In this document: piece after piece, positions 1-5,267 of the stretch
Numbering within the stretch: position 1 is the first letter of the stretch
How the letters are laid out: every line of letters begins with the position of its first letter
Assembly: GCA_946480685.1 (NCBI GenBank)
Contig: CAMLLI010000387.1
Coordinates: 1 to 5,267, forward strand
DNA: 5,267 nt
Direction: 5' to 3'
Source of the DNA: an uncultured Flammeovirgaceae bacterium
GTDB lineage: Bacteria > Bacteroidota > Bacteroidia > Cytophagales > Cyclobacteriaceae
Notes under the pieces: model-generated
The model's database searches: none
Seen by the model: only the letters and a program-made list of their open reading frames with translations
What the model was told of the DNA's origin: nothing
Program-made: the position numbers and the translations under genes

Positions 1-395
1 ACACCACACGACAAGTGTCCATCCTGACTAAGCGAATCGATAACATTACCGGCTGAATCAAGGTACATATTGCGTGAAGCGGCACCGGGAGCTTTTTCGC
101 GGTAATCGAGTGTCGCTATACTTCCATCATGTTTCCGGTATACCATAAATCCACCACCACCAATGTTACCGGCACTCGGGTATACCACGGCCAGTGCAAA
201 TTGTGTAGCGATGGCTGCGTCAACCGCGTTACCACCTTTACGCATAATGTCTACACCAACCTGCGAGGCAAGCGGGTGAGCGGAAACAACCATGGCAGAA
301 TCAGCAACTAAACCTGTAATCCGTTCGTGTCGAATATTGCTGGTACAGGCAACTGCACTTATAGCAAGTAAAAGCGGAATACAGCATTTCATCAT
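1..395 (-). CDS. ggt: Gamma-glutamyltransferase (gamma-glutamyltranspeptidase), lipoprotein, N-terminal part only
   Basis: The minus strand reads open from ATG at 395 to the left edge, giving 131 complete codons of a longer gene. The family is an N-terminal-nucleophile hydrolase that cleaves or transfers the gamma-glutamyl group of glutathione and related compounds, usually outside the cytoplasm. The seen sequence carries the family's N-terminal hallmarks: a MVVSAHPLAS segment (35-44), GGNAVDAAIA (54-63), a glycine-rich GNIGGGGF stretch (76-83), and DYREKAPGAA (98-107). R99 in the last corresponds to the arginine that binds the substrate alpha-carboxylate in E. coli GGT (family knowledge). 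Residues 1-17 form a signal peptide ending in a lipobox-like AVAC, so lipidation at C17 is likely. A second ATG at 392 is an equally possible start. The processing-site threonine and the small subunit lie outside the window, so activity cannot be judged. It is divergent from the TetR gene. Confidence 0.9.
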   Translation of the reverse strand, partial: MMKCCIPLLLAISAVACTSNIRHERITGLVADSAMVVSAHPLASQVGVDIMRKGGNAVDAAIATQFALAVVYPSAGNIGGGGFMVYRKHDGSIATLDYREKAPGAASRNMYLDSAGNVIDSLSQDGHLSCG

Positions 396-492
396 CTTAA
401 AATTGGTTAAGTCGAGTTAAAAGTATTAATTCCGAGAGTGTTTTAGAAGATATTTATGGATGAGTGGTGATTAACATCTTTACTGCAAAAGC
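396..492. promoter_or_regulatory. Divergent intergenic region between ggt and the TetR gene, with candidate promoters and operator
   Basis: This 97-base gap must hold the start signals of both divergent genes. Two near matches to the Bacteroidota -7 element TAnnTTTG are visible, each with one mismatch: TACTTTTA on the minus strand (425 to 418), facing ggt, and TATTTATG on the plus strand (451-458), facing the regulator. Neither has a convincing upstream TTTG. An imperfect 14-base palindrome, TTAAGTCGAGTTAA (407-420, symmetric except for the two G positions), overlaps the ggt-side element. That is where a TetR-type repressor could bind. The assignment is inference from position and symmetry only. 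Confidence 0.35.
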
Positions 493-1122
493 ATGAGTCT
501 TAGAAAAGAAAAAGCCGCCCGATTAAAAGTACACGTGCTGGATACAACCCTGAAACTGGTTGGGAAGAGACCCTTTGAAGATCTGTATGTAGACGACATT
601 TGCGAGAAAGTTAAGATCTCGAAAGTAACACTGTTCAAGTACTTTCCGCAGAAGGAAGATATTTTATTATACTACTTTCGGGTGTGGTGCCTGGGGCGAT
701 CTGCTGACCTTGCACTTAAACCAAAAGAAGGGATACAGGGAGTATATTATCTGTTTGATAAACTCAGCGAGTCGTACGAAGAGCACCCGGGATTGCTGCT
801 GAGTCTGATCGGGTACTTCTCGGATTTCCGCAGACCGCCAAAACCTTTTCCGTTGAAACCTGAAGAAAAGAAGATCCTCTTTCCGGAAGTAGAGAATATC
901 ACCAACGTCGAAATTTTATCGCTCGACCAGATGCTGGAGAAATTTACCCTGGAGGCCATCTTCCGCAAAGAAATTACCAAGACGATCTCGACACGCGACA
1001 TTACGAACCTGATCACTTCGATGTTTATCGGCGGCGTTGTGGCAGCACACCTTAACCAGTTAAGTCCGGCAAAAATCTTCTTCCGTAAAAATCTTGATCT
1101 GATGTTACGCGGTCTGCAGTAA
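493..1122 (+). CDS. TetR/AcrR family transcriptional regulator
   Basis: A 209-residue protein of typical length for TetR-family one-component regulators, which bind DNA as dimers and release it on binding a ligand in the C-terminal domain. The N-terminal helix-turn-helix is clear: after a basic first helix (about 4-24), residues 31-58 read as the family core, with DDICEKV as helix 2, the turn at KIS (41-43) and the recognition helix KVTLFKYF (44-51), followed by PQKEDILL. Residues about 70-209 are alpha-helical and ligand-binding in the family, and the sequence there gives no clue to the ligand. The ATG at 493 puts the HTH at the usual distance from the N terminus. No clear Shine-Dalgarno site is present, as is common in Bacteroidota. 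Being divergent from ggt, it may control ggt, itself, or both. It ends 47 bases before the convergent small lipoprotein gene. Confidence 0.9.
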   Translation: MSLRKEKAARLKVHVLDTTLKLVGKRPFEDLYVDDICEKVKISKVTLFKYFPQKEDILLYYFRVWCLGRSADLALKPKEGIQGVYYLFDKLSESYEEHPGLLLSLIGYFSDFRRPPKPFPLKPEEKKILFPEVENITNVEILSLDQMLEKFTLEAIFRKEITKTISTRDITNLITSMFIGGVVAAHLNQLSPAKIFFRKNLDLMLRGLQ

Positions 1123-1169
1123 CCTATAAATAATTAATATTCAGGAGTTTTACGCTTTGATGACAAGCG

Positions 1170-1340
1170 CTAATTACGCACACGAACGGACTTCGTGCGT
1201 TTGGTCTTTCGATCTTTCTTACGATCGTACCAGCGGTGATGATACTTCGGTTTAACAACATTAATCGTTGTGCCCGATTTTTTGCTGCACGCAGGTAGAA
1301 GGAGCATCATCAATATAAGATAAAAAAATAGTCGTCTCAT
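1170..1340 (-). CDS. Small, very basic predicted lipoprotein (56 aa), function unknown
   Basis: The protein has a short basic start (MRR), a hydrophobic stretch (residues 4-15) and a lipobox-like LLPAC with Cys18, followed by a 39-residue mature peptide. The mature part has 15 Lys/Arg and only two Asp, with a central KYHHRWYDRKK patch, so it is strongly cationic. The Pro at the -2 position of the lipobox is unusual. An in-frame ATG lies upstream at 1361, but it overlaps a TAnnTTTG promoter element (1357-1350). The ATG at 1340 is therefore preferred, and it also gives a normal signal peptide. I do not recognise a family. The clean signal peptide plus lipobox favours a real gene over a chance frame. 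A cationic envelope lipoprotein could bind lipopolysaccharide, nucleic acid or acidic proteins, but that is speculation. Confidence 0.6.
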   Translation of the reverse strand: MRRLFFYLILMMLLLPACSKKSGTTINVVKPKYHHRWYDRKKDRKTKRTKSVRVRN

Positions 1341-1349
1341 GCAGTGGGT

Positions 1350-1357
1350 CAAAAATA
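1350..1357 (-). promoter_or_regulatory. Candidate -7 promoter element of the small lipoprotein gene
   Basis: On the minus strand these bases read TATTTTTG, an exact match to the Bacteroidota TAnnTTTG element. It lies 9 bases upstream of the ATG at 1340, implying a very short leader. No TTTG is found at the expected -33 distance, so support rests on one element in an AT-rich stretch. Confidence 0.3.
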
Positions 1358-1417
1358 ACATTTTTTGGCTTCTGACTGATACTCTTCAAAACGGTTCCGT
1401 ATTTTTTGCCGTATACT

Positions 1418-1425
1418 TACCTTTG
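1418..1425 (+). promoter_or_regulatory. Candidate -7 promoter element of the caspase-barrel-caspase operon
   Basis: TACCTTTG matches the Bacteroidota TAnnTTTG consensus exactly and ends 22 bases before the ATG at 1448, a normal distance for a leader of roughly 15 bases. About 19 bases further upstream only a weak GGTTCC stretch (1393-1398) sits where the -33 TTTG would be expected. The TTTG at 1405-1408 is too close to serve. No similar element was found in the gaps before the next two genes, so this may be the promoter for all three. Confidence 0.5.
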
Positions 1426-1447
1426 ATAATATTATCTAACCCTCTTT

Positions 1448-2914
1448 ATGAAACAGTCTATACTTGGTTTAGGGTTGATGATTCTGGTTTCAACGCTCTC
1501 TATAGCACAGGATTATCAGACCTACGATGAAGGAATCGCCAAATTCAGAGCAAAAGAATACGAAGCCGTCATCACACTTTTCTCCGGCATGCTGTCGAAC
1601 CCCGAACGGAACAAACGCTACGATGAAGATCTCTATTTCTATCGCGGACAATCATACTACTTCAAAGGAGAAACGGAAAGTGCGTTAAGCGATCTTGATA
1701 AAGCAAGCGAGTTGAATCACTATAACAAAGCCGTGATCAGCTGGTTCAGGGCTCGCTGCTACGATAAAAAAGGAAATATAGCGCAGGCTGAAAATTACTA
1801 TAGCGAAGCCGTTAAGTATGCCGAGAACAACAAGAAAGTATCGGCACAGATACTTGCCGATCGTTCACAGTTCTATGCACGACAAGGAAAGCGAGATGCT
1901 GCAAACAGTGATCTCGCATTAGCGAAATCGCTTGATCCTGCCAACGCAGATATAGCGAAGGCGAATGTAACTCCGTCTACCAGCAACACGCGTGGAGGTG
2001 ACGATAAAAAATCAAACACACAGGTAATCGTCAAGAGCAATCCGAAGAACAATACACCGAAAGAAACGAAGAAGGAAGTAAAGAAAGATCCGCCACCGGC
2101 AACACAGACGCAGCCTGTACAACAACCGGTTAATACCTTGGCTCAGCAGCAACAACCTATCGTGGAACCTGTGGCAAATACAGCCCTCATCTCTTCGATA
2201 GCATCAGCCTATAAAGATGAAAAGCGTTATGCACTGGTGATTGGTAACAGCAGTTACACGAACTCCGTGGGTATACTGAAGAACCCGGTAAACGATGCTA
2301 CGGATGTATCGACCGAGTTGAAAAAATCAAACTTCGAAGTACAATTACTTACCAACGCTACTTATGTGCAGATGCGTGAAGCGATGCGCAAGTTTCAGGA
2401 TAAACTGGTGAATGGTCCGAAGGATCAAACGGTTGGTTTGTTTTACTATGCAGGTCACGGTGTACAGTACCAGGACGAAAATTACCTTGTGCCGGTAGAT
2501 GCCAACGTGCAGTTTGAAGATGATATAGTTCGTATGTGCTTCCCGGTACAGAAGATGGTGCTGGCCAACATGGAGCGCTCCAACTCGCGCATGAATATAG
2601 TGATACTCGATGCCTGCCGTAACAATCCGTTCCCGGCAGCAACACGTTCGGTATCGCAGGGACTCGTTGAGATGAAACGTGCACGCGGTTCATTTATAGC
2701 TTACGCGACAGCTCCCGGTTCAGTAGCATCAGACGGTTCCGGACGCAACGGCCTCTACACGCAGGAGTTACTCAAAGCACTGCGCAAGCCGGGCTTAACC
2801 ATTGAGCAGGTGTTTAAAGATGTGCGTATGAATGTATTGAGACTTTCCGGTGAGAAACAATTCACGTGGGACAGCTCAAATATAGTAGGAGAGTTTTACT
2901 TCAAGTTCCAGTAA
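1448..2914 (+). CDS. Secreted TPR-repeat, caspase-like (peptidase C14) protein
   Basis: A 488-residue protein with three parts. Residues 1-20 are a signal peptide (cleavage likely after SIA, before Q21), so the protein acts outside the cytoplasm. Residues about 25-165 are helical TPR-like repeats (roughly 25-53, 60-93, 96-129, 131-164), a protein-binding scaffold. Residues about 171-246 are a low-complexity linker, first rich in Lys, Asn and Thr, then in Gln and Pro. Residues about 255-488 are a caspase-like C14 domain: it begins RYALVIGNSSY, has catalytic His337 in YYAGHG and nucleophile Cys390 in LDACRNNPF, and later carries SFIAYATAPG and SDGSGRNGLY. The dyad is intact, so peptidase activity is expected. 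The Cys-Arg pair resembles paracaspases and orthocaspases, which cleave after basic residues; specificity here is inference. The substrate is unknown. It is the first gene of a probable operon and a paralogue of the gene at 3936. Confidence 0.92.
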   Translation: MKQSILGLGLMILVSTLSIAQDYQTYDEGIAKFRAKEYEAVITLFSGMLSNPERNKRYDEDLYFYRGQSYYFKGETESALSDLDKASELNHYNKAVISWFRARCYDKKGNIAQAENYYSEAVKYAENNKKVSAQILADRSQFYARQGKRDAANSDLALAKSLDPANADIAKANVTPSTSNTRGGDDKKSNTQVIVKSNPKNNTPKETKKEVKKDPPPATQTQPVQQPVNTLAQQQQPIVEPVANTALISSIASAYKDEKRYALVIGNSSYTNSVGILKNPVNDATDVSTELKKSNFEVQLLTNATYVQMREAMRKFQDKLVNGPKDQTVGLFYYAGHGVQYQDENYLVPVDANVQFEDDIVRMCFPVQKMVLANMERSNSRMNIVILDACRNNPFPAATRSVSQGLVEMKRARGSFIAYATAPGSVASDGSGRNGLYTQELLKALRKPGLTIEQVFKDVRMNVLRLSGEKQFTWDSSNIVGEFYFKFQ

Positions 2915-2917
2915 CGT

Positions 2918-2944
2918 ATACGCTACATGAACGTGTAGGTGTAT
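2918..2944 (+). other. Imperfect intercistronic hairpin just after the first caspase-like gene
   Basis: Three bases after the TAA, ATAC-G-CTACA pairs with TGTAG-GT-GTAT around a 6-base loop (2928-2933). This gives 5 plus 4 base pairs separated by a small internal loop. It is AT-rich and is followed only by a short TTTACTG, not a U-run. It is therefore a poor intrinsic terminator, and more likely an RNA-processing or attenuation structure, or chance. No promoter element is visible in the rest of the 85-base gap. Confidence 0.25.
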
Positions 2945-2999
2945 TTACTGCAACCTCAAACTATAGTACCTTACCAGATCATTTTAACCTCTCATAATC

Positions 3000-3905
3000 A
3001 TGAAAAAGCTACTCTGCTTCCTGAGCCTGTTGTTGACTGTTATAACGGCATCGGCCCAGGACGAAGGCACGATCGTAAAACGCGAACGCATCGATAAGAA
3101 TAAAGGATTATTTATAGGTCTCGGACCTTCTTTTACATTCGGTAAAAATATAGGCGACTATAAAACCGGCTTCAACGTAGAGCTTGGTTTTCTGAAGCGC
3201 GTGAACAGAGTACTTTCCATAGGACCTTCTATATCATACCTGAGTTTTCAATATGATCCGGAAGTAACAACGGCAAATGGCGGTGATGCCTATGTTGGTT
3301 ACGGTGATCCGAACAACTGGGGTGATAAGTATCCGGTTAACAACCTGGCGTATGACTATGGTTATGTACTCGAACTCGAAGGGGGCGATCTTAGTTTAAC
3401 ATCACTCGCAGTGAATATCAAACTGAACTTTGTTCCGGTAAAGGATAACTCTGTTATATCGGTATATGCTTTTGCAAAACCGTTTATAAGTCTGGCGTCA
3501 CGGAAGGAAGTGTCAGGTCGAGGCGAGCGCTATACGTACGAAACTTACGAAGATAACAATGGTACTGCTACCGAGAATGATGATCTGCTCTATTATAATC
3601 AGGGCGATGATACCTGGTATGCCGATGGCTATACGGAAACGTGGGATGGTGAATCGTATGAAGCTTTAAAGAGTGATACCGAAGTAACGGGCGGTATATT
3701 TGTAGGTCCCGGTATCGAGTTATTTCCTGCTCGTAAATTTTCGTTCTATACACAAGCAACGTTCGGATATACTTTCCCGGTAACATTTGTGAGTACGGAG
3801 TCGTATGACAATACCATAGCATCCTACGTGAATAAAGAATTTCCGATGACGAAGAAAGGATTCCCATCGGTAAATGTCCAGGTTGGTATGACGTTTAACT
3901 TTTAA
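3000..3905 (+). CDS. Outer-membrane beta-barrel protein, function unknown
   Basis: A 301-residue protein with a signal peptide at 1-19 (cleavage after ASA, before Q20). The mature chain alternates polar and hydrophobic or aromatic residues in strand-like stretches: GLFIGLGPSFTFG (36-48), FNVELGF, LSIGPSISYLSF, LSLTSLAVNIKLNFVPV, VISVYAFAKPFISL, GGIFVGPGIELFP, FSFYTQATFGYTF and VNVQVGMTFNF. It ends on a terminal Phe, the usual signal of an outer-membrane barrel. This fits a small porin-like or OmpA-barrel-like fold of 8 to 10 strands. Residues about 85-128 and 172-229 are long polar segments that are probably surface loops; the second holds 16 Asp/Glu and 10 Tyr/Trp in 58 residues. No known substrate or named family is recognised. 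It lies 85 bases after one caspase-like gene and 30 bases before the other, in the same direction, which suggests joint expression. Confidence 0.8.
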   Translation: MKKLLCFLSLLLTVITASAQDEGTIVKRERIDKNKGLFIGLGPSFTFGKNIGDYKTGFNVELGFLKRVNRVLSIGPSISYLSFQYDPEVTTANGGDAYVGYGDPNNWGDKYPVNNLAYDYGYVLELEGGDLSLTSLAVNIKLNFVPVKDNSVISVYAFAKPFISLASRKEVSGRGERYTYETYEDNNGTATENDDLLYYNQGDDTWYADGYTETWDGESYEALKSDTEVTGGIFVGPGIELFPARKFSFYTQATFGYTFPVTFVSTESYDNTIASYVNKEFPMTKKGFPSVNVQVGMTFNF

Positions 3906-3935
3906 CGATTCAATAACAAGCGCTGTTGATTAGGT

Positions 3936-5231
3936 ATGAATAAGCGAATTAATCTGCTCGTTCTTTTTTGCTTGATAAGTGTGAGTTGTCTCGCGCAATT
4001 TAAATTGTACGAGCGCGGCCATGACAGCTATACGTCAGGTAAATATGAAGACGCGATCAAGAACTTTTCAGAGTACCTGACCAAAGTTACACGCGATAAA
4101 GCGCTTGATGTAGAAGTATACTATCTGCGGGCACTGGCTTACTACAAAACCAACAAGCATACCGAGGCTATTTCAGATTTTGAAGAAACGCTGCTGCGGA
4201 ATCATGAGAACAGCGGGAATATTTACTGGTTCAAGGCAAAGAGTAACGAGAAGACAGGCGCGACCCGGGAAGCGATCAGCGATTATGGTAATGCCATTCA
4301 TGAACTCGGTGGTGATAAGACCATCAAATCAAAATTACTATACGAGCGCGGGTTGCTATATGTAAAGCTGAATGATCTCCAGAAAGCAAAAGAAGATTTT
4401 CTGAATGGAGTAGCGCTCAATCCCGGTAACGCAGATCTTACGCGCGAACTTGGCAAGCTTGATAAAGTTGTACTTGCATCGCGCAGCACACCAGACAATG
4501 CAGCGAAGACTGAACCTGCTGCTGTAAAGAAAGACGACCCTGCAAAAAAGAATAACACAACAACAGTAGCCAAGAAAGAAGAACCCGTTGCTCTTACCTC
4601 GAATACAAGCACTGCGAAAACACCGGTGCACCAGTCGGCCGGTAGTCAGTCCGTTAGCAGCCAACCTTCGCTGGCAGAATTTTACAAAGACGAGAAACGT
4701 TTTGCTTTGGTGATTGGCAACTCCTCATATCCAAAAACTATAGGAGCATTGCGAAACCCCGTGAATGATGCCACCGACATGGCAAAGGAACTGCAGAACT
4801 CCAACTTTGAAGTAGACCTGCTCACCAACGCTACCTATGGACAGATGCGTGCTGCACTGTTGAAATTCAAAGAGAAGATTGATGCCGGTGACCCGGAGAA
4901 AACGGTAGCATTGTTTTACTTTGCCGGCCATGGTTTACAGCATGAGCAGGAAAATTACCTCGTACCGATTGATGCTGCCGTAGAGTTTGAAGACGACATC
5001 AGTCGCTATTGTTTTCCGGCACAACGCATGGTGCTGGCCAACATGGAGCGGTCCAGTGCACGCATGAATATACTTATACTGGACGCCTGTCGTAACAATC
5101 CGTTTCCTGCCCTTAACCGTTCTGTTACACAGGGGCTGGGAGAGATGCGCAGAGCGCGCGGATCATTTATAGCTTATGCAACTGCTCCGGGTTCCGTTGC
5201 TTCTGACGGATCGGGTAAAAATGGTTTATAT
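3936..5231 (+). CDS. Second secreted TPR-repeat, caspase-like (peptidase C14) protein, 3' end missing
   Basis: The frame is open from ATG at 3936 to the end of the sequence, but only 432 codons (to 5231) are genomic; what follows is adapter. By comparison with the 488-residue paralogue, about 51 residues are missing. Residues 1-20 form a signal peptide. Cleavage after CLA is likely, but Cys18 in SVSC could also be a poor lipobox. TPR-like repeats span about 22-165 (for example SGKYEDAIKNFSEYL, LNDLQKAKEDFLNGVALNPG). A Lys-, Ala- and Thr-rich linker covers about 175-244. The C14 domain begins at about 250, with His332 in YFAGHG and Cys385 in LDACRNNPF, so the dyad is intact. Identity to the first paralogue is 135 of 183 residues without gaps in this domain, but low in the TPR region. 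The ATG is 30 bases after the barrel gene, which points to one operon. The substrate is unknown. Confidence 0.9.
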
Positions 5232-5267
5232 AGATCGAAGAGCACACGTCTGAACTCCAGTCACGAT
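5232..5267 (+). other. Illumina TruSeq adapter remnant at the contig end (non-genomic)
   Basis: From 5232 the sequence reads AGATCG, then AAGAGCACACGTCTGAAC and CTCCAGTCAC. This is the standard TruSeq read-through adapter with one G missing (AGATCGGAAGAGC expected). The final GAT would be the first bases of the sample index. Homology to the first caspase paralogue stops exactly at 5231 (NGLY), which confirms the junction. The 12 codons translated from here are artefactual. Confidence 0.97.

Noticed and set aside
129..311. Plus-strand 60-codon frame opposite the gamma-glutamyltransferase gene
   Set aside because: It is antisense to conserved family motifs and has no features of its own.
1153..1169. 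CGCTT / AAGCG inverted repeat between the convergent regulator and small lipoprotein genes
   Set aside because: The stem is only 5 bp with a 7-base loop and no T-run follows. The position would suit a bidirectional terminator, but the structure is too weak to call.
1179..1201. Inverted repeat CACGAA / TTCGTG near the 3' end of the small lipoprotein gene
   Set aside because: The 6-bp stem lies inside coding sequence and has no U-run on either strand, so it is not supported as a terminator.
1339..1530. Plus-strand 63-codon frame overlapping the start of the first caspase gene
   Set aside because: It runs through the candidate promoter and into the signal-peptide coding region in another frame. 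The protein has no recognisable features.
2555..2577. A 23-base stretch identical to 5028-5050, considered as evidence of gene conversion or a repeat element
   Set aside because: It codes for the invariant MVLANMER core in both paralogues. Silent differences in surrounding codons show general divergence, so it is best explained by shared descent and constraint.
2358..2693. Minus-strand 111-codon frame inside the first caspase domain
   Set aside because: It is antisense to a region with clear catalytic motifs, and its Cys-, Ser- and Pro-rich composition is typical of a shadow frame.
4298..4664. Two overlapping minus-strand frames of about 100 codons opposite the second caspase gene's TPR and linker region
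   Set aside because: The plus frame has TPR repeats and a linker matching the paralogue's layout. The minus frames are Ser/Phe-rich shadows of the Lys-rich linker codons.

Overview
The window looks like the end of a draft-assembly contig from a member of the Bacteroidota, probably a Cytophagales-like species. Three things point there: exported proteins whose signal peptides end in a residue followed by Gln (IA-Q, ASA-Q, LA-Q), two exact TAnnTTTG promoter elements of the Bacteroidota type with no clear Shine-Dalgarno sites, and a TPR-plus-caspase architecture next to an outer-membrane barrel. The placement below phylum is inference.

Left part (1-1122): the N-terminal part of a lipoprotein gamma-glutamyltransferase runs leftward off the window. 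It is divergent from a TetR-type regulator gene, across a 97-base shared upstream region. Middle (1170-1447): a very small, very basic predicted lipoprotein lies on the minus strand, convergent with the regulator. It is separated from the next gene by a 107-base region that holds back-to-back candidate promoters.

Right part (1448 to the end): three genes on the plus strand, probably one transcription unit. They encode a secreted TPR-caspase-like peptidase (488 aa), an outer-membrane beta-barrel protein (301 aa), and a second TPR-caspase-like peptidase cut off by the end of the sequence. The two caspase domains are 74% identical over 183 ungapped residues by hand count, with both catalytic dyads intact. 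Their TPR regions and linkers have diverged strongly. A plausible but untested reading is a cell-envelope module in which two paralogous peptidases, each with its own TPR binding surface, work with the barrel protein. This is the most interesting part of the window.

The last 36 bases (5232-5267) are not genomic. They match the Illumina TruSeq read-through adapter with one G missing, so the final in-frame residues of the last gene are an artefact. No RNA genes, insertion sequences, CRISPR arrays or gene-free stretches over 300 bases were seen.
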